Assembly (NCBI GenBank): GCA_016713115.1
Contig: JADJPU010000001.1
Location: forward strand, 186,001-250,000
Reading direction: 5' to 3'
From: Cellvibrionales bacterium
GTDB lineage: Bacteria; Pseudomonadota; Gammaproteobacteria; Pseudomonadales; UBA7239
Length of the DNA: 64,000 nt
This document shows, piece after piece, positions 34,647-44,498 of this stretch. Every line of letters begins with the position of its first letter. The first letter of the stretch is position 1. The notes below the pieces were generated by a model. That model was not told the DNA's origin, did not search any database, and saw only the letters and a list, made by a program, of their open reading frames with translations. The translations under genes and the position numbers were made by a program.

Positions 34647-35927
34647 TCACTGCGTGCGAAACGGCCCCCATGCGGGTTCACGCACATCGGCGTTTTGCAC
34701 GGGCACGGTCACTTGCACACCGCCATCCACTGACACCGTAGACAACACCGAACGCCCACCGCGCTTGGTGGCGTACATGATCATGCGACCGTTCGGCGCC
34801 ATAGCTGGCGATTCGTCGAGACTGGTCTGCGTCAACACGGTTACACGATTGGATTTCATGTCCTGCACGGCTGTATGAAACACCCCATCACGGCGATGGA
34901 TAAACGAGAGCAACTTGCCGTCCTTGCTCATGCGGCCGTGGGCGTTGTAATCCCCCTCGTAAGTAATACGCTCCGCCTGCCCAGAGCTGACCGAGGCTCT
35001 GTAGAGCTGCGGCTTGCCACCACGGCTAGAGGTGAAAATGATGCCACTGCCATCGGCCGTCCAACTTGGCTCGGTATCGATGCCAGGGTGGTTGGTGATT
35101 TGGCGCAACTGGCGACTGGCGATATCCAACACATAAACATCAGGGTTGCCGCCTTTCGAGAGGCAGATGGCCAGGCTGCGGCCATCCGGTGAAAACGAAG
35201 GCGCGCCGTTCAAGCCGGGGAAACTGGTCAGGCGCTCGCGGCGACCGGTTGCCAGTGTTTGCAAATAGATGCCGGGGCGACCGCCTTCAAACGACACATA
35301 CACAATCTGCTTGCCATCGGGCGACCAATCGGGTGACAAAACCGGCTCCGTGCTATTCATCAACACTTGCTCACGCGCACCGTCTTGATCCGCCATATAC
35401 AGCTTCACATTGCCCACACCACCACCGACATACACGATGCGCGTTTGAAACACACCGCGATAACCGGTCAGTGTTTCGTACACTTGATCTGAAATGTAGT
35501 GCGCGATATCGCGCAAATTATTCGGCCCACCTTGAATCGTTTTGCTAAACATCAACTTCTGGCCGTTGATGTCGCACAAAATAAAAGTCGCGGCAAAACC
35601 GCCGTTACCCAATGGTGACAATTGCCCTGTTACCAGATACTCCGCACCGGACATACGCCAATCGCGGTACACCACTTCCGATTCCGCATGCGGAAAAGAC
35701 AACATGCTTTGCTTTTCGATAGGCTTGAATTGGCCGCTGCGGTACAAGTCACTGGACACAATTTCAGCGACTTGATCGCCATTAAAACCACCGCCGCTCC
35801 AAGCAAAGGGAATCACAGCGATCGGCGTAGGATTGCGACCGCCTTTGTCGATATTGATGGTCAATCTTTGTGCGTAGACCGAAGTACACGCAAAGAAAAA
35901 CACAAAAGACAGGATGATTTTCTTCAT
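34647..35927 (-). CDS. tolB: Tol-Pal system protein TolB
   Basis: A periplasmic beta-propeller that cycles between Pal and TolA during outer-membrane constriction. The 426-residue protein has a signal peptide (LSFVFFFACTSVYA), an N-terminal domain, and six propeller repeats marked by LSPDWSPDGKQIVYVS, PSFSPDGRSLAICLS, PSWTADGSGIIFTSSRGG and similar blocks. The order tolQ-tolR-tolA-tolB-pal-cpoB is complete here. Confidence 0.95.
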   Translation of the reverse strand: MKKIILSFVFFFACTSVYAQRLTINIDKGGRNPTPIAVIPFAWSGGGFNGDQVAEIVSSDLYRSGQFKPIEKQSMLSFPHAESEVVYRDWRMSGAEYLVTGQLSPLGNGGFAATFILCDINGQKLMFSKTIQGGPNNLRDIAHYISDQVYETLTGYRGVFQTRIVYVGGGVGNVKLYMADQDGAREQVLMNSTEPVLSPDWSPDGKQIVYVSFEGGRPGIYLQTLATGRRERLTSFPGLNGAPSFSPDGRSLAICLSKGGNPDVYVLDIASRQLRQITNHPGIDTEPSWTADGSGIIFTSSRGGKPQLYRASVSSGQAERITYEGDYNAHGRMSKDGKLLSFIHRRDGVFHTAVQDMKSNRVTVLTQTSLDESPAMAPNGRMIMYATKRGGRSVLSTVSVDGGVQVTVPVQNADVREPAWGPFRTQ

Positions 35928-35941
35928 AACAATTTTGCCTC

Positions 35942-36833
35942 TTACATAAGAAGATCTTGCGGGTCAAACTTGAGATCGAAGTCGCTGAACATTTTAAGTT
36001 CTTCCGGCTTCATCTTGTCGGTAATATCTTTAAAAGTTTCCACTTTACGCACAGCCGCTTCAGCCGCCAAGTCAAAAGCGCGGTCACCACTGCTCTGCAC
36101 CACCTGCACATCCTTCACTTGCCCGTTAGGCAATAACTGAATGCGTAACACCACCACCATGCCCTGCCGTGCATTGGGCGGACGATTCCAGTTATTTTCA
36201 ATCAGGTCTGCAAACAAACCCGCCCATTTGGCGATCTGCTCATCACTCAGCACCCCTGTACGGGTGATGTCTTCGTCATTCAACATGGCTTGAATGGCCA
36301 TATCAGCATCTTTACTGACTTTTTCTTTCTGAATCGCAGACTGTGCGGCTTTCTTTTGCGCGGCTTGCTTTGCATCAGGCTTCGGCGGCTCTGTTTTCTT
36401 TTCAGGCTGTTTTTTCGGTTCTACTTTGGGTTTTGGTGGTTCTGTTTTTTTTCGGCTCCGTTTTCTTTGGCTCTGGCTTTTTAGGCTCCGGTTTAGGCGG
36501 CTCTGGTTTGACAACCACGGGCGAAGGTTTATCTACCGGTTTAATTTCCGGCGGCTTTTCTTTTGGCTTTACCACTTCCGGTTTCGGCGGCTCGGGCTTC
36601 GGTGGCTCAGGTTTCGGTTTGGTTTTTTCGGTTTTTTCTGTTTGTGTACGCTGTTGCGGCATGGTGGATTTAGGCGCGTACACCAAGGCCGCTTTCATCA
36701 TCGCCGGCGGTGCCATCACTTTTTGTTCGGTGTGCCACAACCAACTCACCGTCATTAGAGCCACGATCAACGCGTGCAAACCTACACTTGCCCACAGCGG
36801 GCGTATCAGGCTGTCGTCGCGCACCTCAGACAC
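35942..36833 (-). pseudogene. tolA: TolA, frameshifted
   Basis: TolA spans the periplasm and links the TolQR motor to Pal/TolB. The first frame (36833-36402) gives the N-terminal membrane helix (LHALIVALMTVSWLW) and a Pro/Lys/Glu-rich stalk. The second (from about 36450 to 35942) gives the rest of the stalk and the C-terminal domain (DEQIAKWAGLFADLIENNW, VVLRIQLLPNGQVKDVQVVQSSGD). The break is in eight Ts (plus strand) at 36445-36452, and seven would keep the stalk in frame as EPKKTEPPKPK. The start is a GTG with GAGGG upstream. The gene is probably intact in the organism, but slippage in a stalk of repeats is also possible. Confidence 0.85.
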
Positions 36834-36842
36834 AAACTGCCC

Positions 36843-37277
36843 TCATTTTTTTGCCGGCGCAGAAGATGGCGGCTCGGTCACCAAGCCCACATTTTCAACA
36901 CCCACGGCTTGCAAGGCGCCCATCACTTCCACCACGGTGCCGTAATCCACGCGTGCATCGCCCCACACCAACACCGGTGTTTTAGGTTTGTTGACGCGCA
37001 CTTTTTGCACTTGTTCGGCAATCGCCGTCAAAGGCTGTGCCGCGTTTTGATCCGCACCGAGATTGATATAAAAAGTTTTGTCCTGCTTCACGGACACAAT
37101 CAGTGGTTCTTCCTGTGTATCCATTAGCTCGGTGCTGGCTTGCGGCAACTGCACTTCTACACCTTGCATCAGCAGCGGCGCTGTCACCATGAATACAATC
37201 AACAAAACTAAGCAGACATCAATCCACGGAACGACATTGATCTCGGCTTTTTGTTCGTGCTTTTTGCGCCGTCTCAC
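36843..37277 (-). CDS. tolR: Tol-Pal system protein TolR
   Basis: An ExbD/TolR proton-channel subunit of the TolQRA motor. The 144 residues have one membrane helix (DVCLVLLIVFMVTAPLLM) beginning with the proton-carrying Asp in VVPWIDVCL, and a periplasmic domain. The GTG start overlaps the tolQ stop. Downstream, tolA starts nine bases after its stop. Confidence 0.93.
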   Translation of the reverse strand: MRRRKKHEQKAEINVVPWIDVCLVLLIVFMVTAPLLMQGVEVQLPQASTELMDTQEEPLIVSVKQDKTFYINLGADQNAAQPLTAIAEQVQKVRVNKPKTPVLVWGDARVDYGTVVEVMGALQAVGVENVGLVTEPPSSAPAKK

Positions 37278-37983
37278 TCGCCGCCTCCGCGTGTCACGGA
37301 ATGCGCTTGACGGTGCAAGATGCTAGAAAACTCCTCGGCAAAAGTTTCGTAGCGCGCCAACTGACGATTCAATCTCGCCGTGTAGCGGTTGTAGGCAATC
37401 ACCGCTGGAATGGCGGCAAACAGCCCGATACCCGTGGCAAACAAAGCTTCCGAGATTCCCGGCGCGACCACGGCCAGCGTCGCCTGCTTCATCGCCGCCA
37501 AACCGTGAAACGAATCCATAATGCCCAACACCGTGCCAAACAAACCGATGTACGGGCTGGCCGATGCCACATTCGCTAAAAACGGCAAATGTTTTCTAAA
37601 TATTCTTCTTCACGCGCCAGTGCCACACGCATAGCACGCTGCGTGCCTTCCATCACCGCATCAGCCTCAATGCCGTGTTGTTTGCGCAACCGAGTGAACT
37701 CTTTAAACCCTGCACGAAAAATACTTTCTAAACCGTTCACTTCGCCGTGCTGTGCGCGATCATTGCCTTCGCGATACAAACGCCCCAAATCAATGCCGGA
37801 CCAAAACGCCTGCTCAAATTGATGAAAGCTCACTTCGGCATCGCGGTAATCGCGCCAGCGACGAATAATCATCGCCCACGACACCAACGACGCACCGATC
37901 AACACCAAGATCACCATTTTGATCGGTAGTGCTGCGTGCAAAAATAATCCAAACAAGGACAGCGATTGATTGGCTGCTTCCAC
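37274..37983 (-). pseudogene. tolQ: TolQ, frameshifted
   Basis: The ExbB/TolQ stator protein of the Tol motor. The first frame (37983-37576) has helix 1 (IKMVILVLIGASLVSWAMII) and the cytoplasmic loop. The second (to 37274) has FLANVASASPYIGLFGTVLGIM and the last helix (ALFATGIGLFAAIPAVIAY). The break is in four Ts (plus strand) at 37592-37595, and one more joins EEYLEKHLPFLANV. The GTG start follows AGGGGGAAAG. All functional segments are present, so a sequencing deletion is likely. Confidence 0.88.
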
Positions 37984-38016
37984 GGTCTTTCCCCCTCAAA
38001 ACAAACGCACTCAGTT

Positions 38017-38421
38017 TTACTGATCAAAACCGTGCTTTACTTTTTCGAACATCACATCCGGCATCGCGCACGGTTTTTGCGTTGCGCGATCCACACAGGC
38101 GATACGAACTTCTCCGCGACACAGCAGTTCTCCCCCACGGAAAACTGACTGCTCAAAAATAATATTGCTGCGCGCCACTTTCAGCGGCACCGCCGTTACG
38201 CTCAATTCATCATCCAGCCGCGCCGCGCCAAGATACTGCACATTGGCGGAATGCACCACAAACATTTTATCGTCGGAAAAAATAGCGGTTTTGCCATAGC
38301 CGAGCGAGCGCATGAACTCGGTGCGCGCACGCTCCATAAATTTCAAATAATTGACATAGTAGACAATGCCGCCGGCATCGGTGTCTTCGATGTAGACACG
38401 CACGGTCACCGCAAAGTTCAC
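38017..38421 (-). CDS. ybgC: Tol-Pal-associated acyl-CoA thioesterase YbgC
   Basis: A hot-dog-fold thioesterase, 134 residues, with the active-site block VYIEDTDAGGIVYYVNYLKFMERARTEF. It heads the tol-pal operon in many proteobacteria. Its GTG overlaps the ruvB stop (GTGA), so the ruv and tol genes may share transcripts. Confidence 0.93.
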   Translation of the reverse strand: MNFAVTVRVYIEDTDAGGIVYYVNYLKFMERARTEFMRSLGYGKTAIFSDDKMFVVHSANVQYLGAARLDDELSVTAVPLKVARSNIIFEQSVFRGGELLCRGEVRIACVDRATQKPCAMPDVMFEKVKHGFDQ

Positions 38422-39452
38422 GGCTCACCCCGCTGCGGTGGTGCAATCCCCAAATGCGTGTACGCCAGCTTGGTCGCCAAGCGTCCACGCGGCGTGCGAT
38501 GCAAATAGCCCTGCTGGATTAAATACGGTTCCAACACTTCTTCAATCGTGTCGCGCTCCTCGCCAATTGCGGAAGCCAAGCTCTCTACGCCCACAGGGCC
38601 GCCATCAAATTTTTCGATAATAGCCAACAGCAAGCGGCGATCCATGGCATCACAACCGAGGTGATCCACACCCAACATTTTCAACGCGATATCAGCAATG
38701 TCCGCGCTGACATTGCCGTTGTTTTTTACATCCGCCACATCGCGCACACGACGCAACAAACGGTTGGCGATACGCGGCGTACCGCGCGCACGACGAGCGA
38801 TTTCTGCTGCGCCACCGGCTTCCATTTGCATACTGAGCAAGTGGGCTGAACGCGCGACAATGGAAGTCAAATCATCGGTGTTGTAAAACTCCAAGCGCTG
38901 CACAATGCCAAAGCGGTCGCGCAGCGGCGAAGTCAGCAAACCCGCGCGCGTAGTGGCGCCCACGAGGGTAAACGGCGGCAAATCCAGCTTGATGGAGCGC
39001 GCGGCGGGGCCTTCACCGATCATGATGTCGAGTTGGTAGTCTTCCATGGCGGGATACAGAATTTCTTCCACCACAGGGCTCAAGCGATGAATTTCGTCGA
39101 TGAACAGCACATCGCCCGGCTCCAAGCTGGTCATCAAAGCGGCTAAATCGCCCGCTTTTTCCAACACGGGCCCTGAAGTCGTTTTCAGCGCCACGCCCAT
39201 TTCAGCGGCGATGATGTTGGCCAGCGTGGTTTTGCCCAGCCCCGGAGGGCCAAAAATCAGTGTGTGATCCAAAGGCGCACTGCGCTGGCGGGCGGCCTGA
39301 ATAAAAATTTCCATCTGCTCGCGCACTTGCGGCTGGCCGACATAATCCGCCAAACGGCGCGGACGGATGGCGCGATCCTGATGATCCTCGCGCTCCTGCT
39401 CGACGGGCGACACCAGTTGGCGCGCCTCGGGAAACTGGTCTATTTCGATCAT
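38418..39452 (-). CDS. ruvB: Holliday junction helicase RuvB
   Basis: The AAA+ motor of RuvAB branch migration. The 344 residues have Walker A GPPGLGKTT, Walker B LFIDEIHRL, the arginine-finger region (GATTRAGLLTSPLRDRFG) and the winged C-terminal domain with a RGRLATKLAYTHL ending. Only ruvB lies in the window; ruvA and ruvC are not upstream, because a divergent ispB begins there. This is a change from the common ruvC-ruvA-ruvB order. Confidence 0.95.
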   Translation of the reverse strand: MIEIDQFPEARQLVSPVEQEREDHQDRAIRPRRLADYVGQPQVREQMEIFIQAARQRSAPLDHTLIFGPPGLGKTTLANIIAAEMGVALKTTSGPVLEKAGDLAALMTSLEPGDVLFIDEIHRLSPVVEEILYPAMEDYQLDIMIGEGPAARSIKLDLPPFTLVGATTRAGLLTSPLRDRFGIVQRLEFYNTDDLTSIVARSAHLLSMQMEAGGAAEIARRARGTPRIANRLLRRVRDVADVKNNGNVSADIADIALKMLGVDHLGCDAMDRRLLLAIIEKFDGGPVGVESLASAIGEERDTIEEVLEPYLIQQGYLHRTPRGRLATKLAYTHLGIAPPQRGEP

Positions 39453-39615
39453 CTAACGCAGGGCTCCACACACAGAAAAACAGCACGAAAAATACGGCTG
39501 ACAAACACCAGTCATGCTATCACAAGCCCTTTGAAAACCAGCCCAATTCCTTGACACTCCCCATAGCCGCGCCTAGCATGCGCCTGCTTTTCCACCCTAC
39601 CTCAGCAGGCTTTTC

Positions 39616-40578
39616 GTGCTCTCCTTTCATCAAGCCGTCGCAGAAGATTTTGCCGCCGTAAATGCGCTGATTATTGAACAGCTGCATTCGCGTGTTGCCT
39701 TGGTGGAAAACATCGGCCACTACATTGTGGATGCAGGCGGCAAACGCTTGCGACCGCTGCTCGTTCTCCTTGCTGCGCGCAGCCTCGGCTACAACGGCAA
39801 ACAGCATGTGGATATGGCGGCTGTTATCGAATTTATTCACACCGCCACGCTATTGCATGACGATGTGGTGGATGTCTCTGCGCTGCGCCGCGGACGCGCC
39901 ACCGCCAATGCAGAATGGGGCAACGCACCCAGCGTGCTGGTGGGCGATTTTCTCTACTCGCGCGCGTTTCAAATGCTGGTGGCGCTCGGCGATATGCAGA
40001 TCATGCAAATCATGGCCGACACCACCAACACCATCGCCGAAGGCGAAGTATTGCAACTGGTCAACGCCGGCGACATCACCACCAATGAAGAACGCTATCG
40101 CCGTGTCATTGCCTGCAAAACCGCGCAATTATTTGAAGCGGCGGCGCAATGTGGCGCGATCATTGCTGGCGCCGACACCGACACACAAAAAGAATTTGCG
40201 CAGTACGGTCATCACCTAGGCATGGCTTTTCAACTCATTGACGATGTGCTGGATTACACCGGCGACAGCGCAGAAATGGGCAAAAATATTGGCGATGATT
40301 TGTCGGAAGGCAAACTCACCCTACCACTCATTTACACGCTGCAATTTGGCGAAACCGCTGATGCACAATGTATCCGCGATGCCATCACGCACAAAAACAC
40401 GGAACAGCTGCCGCGCATTATTCAAATCGTGCAAAACAACGGCGCGCTACAGTACGCCGAACAAGCCGCGCTGCGCGAAGTGGAATCCGCACTCGGCTGT
40501 TTGAACACGCTGCCAGCATCTCGCTACCGCGACGAACTGACCGCACTGGCACATTTCGCCATCAAGCGCCGCACATGA
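39616..40578 (+). CDS. ispB: Long-chain polyprenyl diphosphate synthase (octaprenyl type)
   Basis: Builds the isoprenoid side chain of ubiquinone from farnesyl diphosphate and isopentenyl diphosphate. The 320 residues have both aspartate-rich motifs, DDVVD at 82-86 and DDVLD near 208, with GKRLRPLLVLL early on. The start is a GTG, with a modest AGCAGG upstream. It is divergent from ruvB. Confidence 0.93.
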   Translation: MLSFHQAVAEDFAAVNALIIEQLHSRVALVENIGHYIVDAGGKRLRPLLVLLAARSLGYNGKQHVDMAAVIEFIHTATLLHDDVVDVSALRRGRATANAEWGNAPSVLVGDFLYSRAFQMLVALGDMQIMQIMADTTNTIAEGEVLQLVNAGDITTNEERYRRVIACKTAQLFEAAAQCGAIIAGADTDTQKEFAQYGHHLGMAFQLIDDVLDYTGDSAEMGKNIGDDLSEGKLTLPLIYTLQFGETADAQCIRDAITHKNTEQLPRIIQIVQNNGALQYAEQAALREVESALGCLNTLPASRYRDELTALAHFAIKRRT

Positions 40579-40619
40579 TTTAACATACGCGGTGTAAACG
40601 AGGCATCAAGGAGCCTTCT

Positions 40620-42245
40620 GTGACCGCACCAACTTTTGCACAACGCTTTGCCTGCTGGCCCGACTTGCAAGCACACCAGCAGCGCTTGCAATCACAAACA
40701 TTACTGCAATTGTTTGATAACAATCCCGATCGCGTCACGCAACACACTATCGAAGCCGCTGGCTTGCGCTTGGATTACTCCAAAAACTTTATCGACGGCG
40801 CACTCATTCACTCATTGATGCAATTGGCGCGACAAGCCAATTTGCCCAATGCCATCACGCAATTACTCACTGGTGGTGCAGTTAATAACACCGAACAGCG
40901 CCCCGCCATGCACACGGCGCTGCGCTCGCCCACACCTGCCATTGAAGCAAAGGCTATTCAACAGGCTTTCGCACAAATGGAAACGCTGGTGAGCGATATT
41001 CACAGCGGTAAGTGGCGTGGCTACAGCGATGAAACCATCACCGACATCGTCAACATCGGCATCGGCGGCTCCGACCTCGGCCCGCAAATGGCTACCCATG
41101 CACTAAAGCCGTTTCACACTGGGCATGTGCGTGTGCATTTCGTTTCCAATGTTGATCCGTCTTGCCTGCAAGATTTACTGCAACATTTGGCGCCGGCGCG
41201 CACGCTGTTTATCGTCGCGTCAAAATCTTTCACTACTTTAGAAACGCTGCAAAATGCGGAAGCCGCACGCCGCTGGTTGCTCGCCACAGCATCCAATAAT
41301 CAAGCAACCGCACGCCATTTTGTTGCAGTTTCCAGCGCAGTAAAAAAAGCAGCGGATTTTGGTATTGATGCCAACAATATTCTGCCAATGTGGGACTGGG
41401 TGGGCGGTCGCTACTCACTGTGGTCTGCCATCGGCTTGCCAATTGCACTCGCTGTCGGCATGCCACACTTTCGTGCGCTGCTCAGCGGCGCGCACGCCAT
41501 GGATGAACATTTTCAACAGGCACATCTCGCACACAATATGCCGGTGATGCTGGGTTTGCTCGGTTTTTGGTATCGACATTTTTGGCAAGCCAGCACGCAT
41601 GTGGTATTGCCTTACGATCACTATTTGCGTTTCTTTCCTGACTATCTACAGCAGCTTGACATGGAAAGTAACGGCAAACATGTCAATCACGCGGGCGCTG
41701 ATGTGCCTTACGAAACAGGCCCAGTAATTTGGGGATCGGTTGGCACCAACGGGCAACATTCGTTCCATCAGTTATTGCATCAAGGCACGCACTGCATTCC
41801 TGCCGATTTTATTTTGTCGCTGCAACCGCATCATCCAGAATGCAGTGAACAACATCGCCACTTACTCGCTAACGGTTTGGCGCAGAGCCAAGCGCTCATG
41901 TGTGGAAAATCATTGGCGGCTGTTGAAGCAGAACTGCAACAACAAGGATTCAACGCTGATGTCATTGCACAATTAGCACCGCACAAAGTGATTACTGGCA
42001 ATCGCCCCAGCAATATCATCAGCATTGAACAACTCACGCCGGCAACACTGGGTGCATTGATCGCGCTGTACGAACACAAGGTGTATGTGCAAGGCGTGTT
42101 GTGGGATATCAATTCGTTTGATCAATGGGGTGTGGAGCTGGGCAAGCAGTTGTCTGGGCCAATTTTTACTGCGCTATCTGGTGGCGAGAGCGGCAGCTTG
42201 GATGCCTCTACCCAAGCCAGCATCGCGCGCTATCGCCGACAATAA
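40620..42245 (+). CDS. pgi: Glucose-6-phosphate isomerase
   Basis: Interconverts glucose-6-phosphate and fructose-6-phosphate. The 541 residues carry IGIGGSDLGP, VASKSFTTLETLQNA, the PGI signature (WDWVGGRYSLWSAIGLP) and YEHKVYVQGVLWDINSFDQWGVELGK, all active-site segments. The GTG start follows AAGGAGCC. With the mutase and galU nearby it could feed polysaccharide precursor synthesis. Confidence 0.96.
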   Translation: MTAPTFAQRFACWPDLQAHQQRLQSQTLLQLFDNNPDRVTQHTIEAAGLRLDYSKNFIDGALIHSLMQLARQANLPNAITQLLTGGAVNNTEQRPAMHTALRSPTPAIEAKAIQQAFAQMETLVSDIHSGKWRGYSDETITDIVNIGIGGSDLGPQMATHALKPFHTGHVRVHFVSNVDPSCLQDLLQHLAPARTLFIVASKSFTTLETLQNAEAARRWLLATASNNQATARHFVAVSSAVKKAADFGIDANNILPMWDWVGGRYSLWSAIGLPIALAVGMPHFRALLSGAHAMDEHFQQAHLAHNMPVMLGLLGFWYRHFWQASTHVVLPYDHYLRFFPDYLQQLDMESNGKHVNHAGADVPYETGPVIWGSVGTNGQHSFHQLLHQGTHCIPADFILSLQPHHPECSEQHRHLLANGLAQSQALMCGKSLAAVEAELQQQGFNADVIAQLAPHKVITGNRPSNIISIEQLTPATLGALIALYEHKVYVQGVLWDINSFDQWGVELGKQLSGPIFTALSGGESGSLDASTQASIARYRRQ

Positions 42246-42341
42246 TTGCGCAAAACAGGCACTTTTTGCGCGTTTGGTGACAAGGCTCACACTTCAAACA
42301 CTAACCATCACACTGAAATTACTGCACCAAAGACATAATTT

Positions 42342-42767
42342 ATGACTACAGAAACCACGCCGGAGCATGCTGTTATGAAAGATAAATTCATCGCCAAGGT
42401 GCCTGACTCCTATATCCCTCATCCACAGCTGTCTGCGCGCACGCAGTGGGAGTGCAGCTTCAATGCCGCTTGCTGGGTGCGACTCCTGCAAGGGCGCCAC
42501 AGCAAAATCAGCCTGACTATCAAATTTATTGATCAAGACAACATCACTAAAGAAGTAAAAGTGGACAGTGGCTCTGGCGAGTTTGGTGGGAGCATCCTGC
42601 TATCTGGCCTAGTAACTATCCATGCTGTAGGCAGAATTGCGGACATGAGTGTGCACCTAGAAGTGCCGGATCACTGTCCACCGTATGTGGTCGATGAATT
42701 GTTTGTGCAAAGTACCGACAAAGCCGCCGCAAAAGTTCCCAAACTCGTTACAGTCGCCTCACTCTAA
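42342..42767 (+). CDS. Hypothetical protein, beta-rich
   Basis: I do not recognise this 141-residue protein. The core (about residues 35-115) alternates hydrophobic and polar residues, as in a beta sandwich: WVRLLQGRHSKISLTIKFID and GSILLSGLVTIHAVGRIADMSVHLEVP. There is no signal peptide or membrane helix. The upstream ATG is annotated, but the ATG at 42375 has a better GGAG nine bases before it, which would give 130 residues. Its stop overlaps the stop of the small gene on the other strand. No function is offered. Confidence 0.6.
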   Translation: MTTETTPEHAVMKDKFIAKVPDSYIPHPQLSARTQWECSFNAACWVRLLQGRHSKISLTIKFIDQDNITKEVKVDSGSGEFGGSILLSGLVTIHAVGRIADMSVHLEVPDHCPPYVVDELFVQSTDKAAAKVPKLVTVASL

Positions 42768-42979
42768 GCGCGACTGCTCGCTTCTTGCGGCATATCTTCT
42801 TTCCAGAGGCTGAGTGCATTGCCGAGCAGCGACTCGGCTAAGCCGTTGTTTTCATCTTGTTGACTCAACAATGACACGGGAACGGTGTCGAACTTCAAAC
42901 CTGTCAGGCGATTGATGCGCTCTAATTCTTCTTGTTCGTATTTCGCACGAAGACGCGATACTCTGCTGCTCTCGTTCAT
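42764..42979 (-). CDS. Small hypothetical protein, charged
   Basis: A 71-residue protein, mostly helical by composition, beginning NESSRVSRLRAKYEQEELERINRLTG. The ATG at 42977-42979 has AGGAG eight bases upstream, which supports translation. No family recognised. It converges with the neighbouring unknown gene and overlaps it by four bases. Confidence 0.55.
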   Translation of the reverse strand: MNESSRVSRLRAKYEQEELERINRLTGLKFDTVPVSLLSQQDENNGLAESLLGNALSLWKEDMPQEASSRA

Positions 42980-43126
42980 GACCACTACTCCTCACTTGCC
43001 TTGTTTATCAACAAGCGAGATTCGTGCCAACCTCAATATCCGATTGAAATCAGCACGATAGAGGTGCAACAGCCATGAAAAGTAGGAAAAACAGCCTTCA
43101 CTGACAAAAATTGTCCACCAAATGTG

Positions 43127-44482
43127 TCAGCCGTCTAGCAGCGCCACCAGTTCGTCGCGGCGCTGTTCCATCAAAGCCTGATTGCCGCGCGTCTCCACAT
43201 TCAAACGCACCACCGGCTCGGTGTTAGACATACGCAAATTGAAGCGCCAATCGGCAAACTCCAAGCTCAGGCCATCGGTATTGTCTTCGTGCAGAGCTTC
43301 CGCAAGGTAGCGATCGCGCGCGCGCGCAATGGCCGCTTTGGGATCCGCAATTTCACGGTTGATTTCGCCGCTGACGGGATAGGCGCGCATGCGCTCCTCC
43401 ACCAATTGCGACAGCGATTTACCGCTACTGCACACCAAACCGGCGACCAACAGCCAAGGGATCATGCCGGAATCGCAGTAGGCAAAATCGCGGAAATAAT
43501 GGTGGGCACTCATTTCGCCGCCGTATACCGCGTCTTCTTTGCGCATGCGTTCTTTGATGAAGGCATGACCAGTTTTGCTCTGCACCGCGCGGCCGCCAAA
43601 CTGCTCGCAAATTGCCAGCGTATTCCAAGTCAAACGCGGGTCGTGCACGATTGCCGCGCCTTTGTCGCGCGACACAACCGCTTCTGCCAACAAACCAACT
43701 ACATAGTAACCTTCGATGAAGTTGCCTTTTTCATCGAAGCAAAAGCAGCGATCGAAATCGCCATCCCAATCAACCCCCACATCCGCGCCCGATGCTTTTA
43801 CGGCATCAATGGTGGAGCCGCGATTTTCTTCCAGCAGTGGATTCGGCACACCATTGGGAAATGTGCCATCCGGCTGGTGATGCACTTTGACGAATTGAAA
43901 CGGCAAATGTTTTTCCAGCGCATCCATCACTAAACCTGCGCCACCGTTGCCGGCATTGATAACAAATTTCAGTGGCTTTAATTGGGCACGATCTACATAA
44001 CCCAACAAATGCTGCACATAGGCGTCGCGCGTGGATTGCGCTTGATAATTGCCCGCACCCAGCGGCGGCGCAAAATTGCCGCTTTCAGCCAAGGCTTGAA
44101 TGTCTTTCAAACCGGTGTCACCACTGATGGGACGCGAACCTTCGCGCACAAACTTCATGCCGTTGTAATCCATCGGGTTGTGGCTGGCCGTTACTGCGAT
44201 GCCACCATCCACTCCCAAATGAAAAGTAGCGAAATACACTTCTTCTGTGCCGCACAAACCAATATCAATGACATCCGCACCCTGCTCACACAAACCGCGC
44301 ACCAAGGCATCAGATAAGGCCTGGCTAGAAAGACGAATATCATGTCCAACTACAACGCTTTTCGCGCCGAGAAACTGCACAAACGCGCGTCCGATACGGT
44401 AGGCCACATCTTCGTTGATTTGATCCGGCACGCGACCGCGCACATCGTAGGCTTTGAAACAACTGATTTGAATAGCGCTCAT
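43127..44482 (-). CDS. Phosphomannomutase/phosphoglucomutase (AlgC-like)
   Basis: Moves phosphate between C6 and C1 of mannose or glucose, giving precursors for GDP-mannose and UDP-glucose. The 451 residues have the phosphoserine loop TASHNPMDYNG, the metal loop DWDGDFDRCF, the sugar loop GGEMSAHHYF and the C-terminal RMSNTEPVVRLNVETRG block. The length and order match AlgC. It begins 16 bases after the galU stop, consistent with an operon making UDP-glucose. Confidence 0.92.
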   Translation of the reverse strand: MSAIQISCFKAYDVRGRVPDQINEDVAYRIGRAFVQFLGAKSVVVGHDIRLSSQALSDALVRGLCEQGADVIDIGLCGTEEVYFATFHLGVDGGIAVTASHNPMDYNGMKFVREGSRPISGDTGLKDIQALAESGNFAPPLGAGNYQAQSTRDAYVQHLLGYVDRAQLKPLKFVINAGNGGAGLVMDALEKHLPFQFVKVHHQPDGTFPNGVPNPLLEENRGSTIDAVKASGADVGVDWDGDFDRCFCFDEKGNFIEGYYVVGLLAEAVVSRDKGAAIVHDPRLTWNTLAICEQFGGRAVQSKTGHAFIKERMRKEDAVYGGEMSAHHYFRDFAYCDSGMIPWLLVAGLVCSSGKSLSQLVEERMRAYPVSGEINREIADPKAAIARARDRYLAEALHEDNTDGLSLEFADWRFNLRMSNTEPVVRLNVETRGNQALMEQRRDELVALLDG

Positions 44483-44498
44483 CGAAACTTCTCAATAC

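Noticed and set aside
42246..42290. Hairpin GCGCAAAA/TTTTGCGC after pgi as a terminator
   Set aside because: The stem is followed by mixed sequence with no T tract, so the terminator call is weak.
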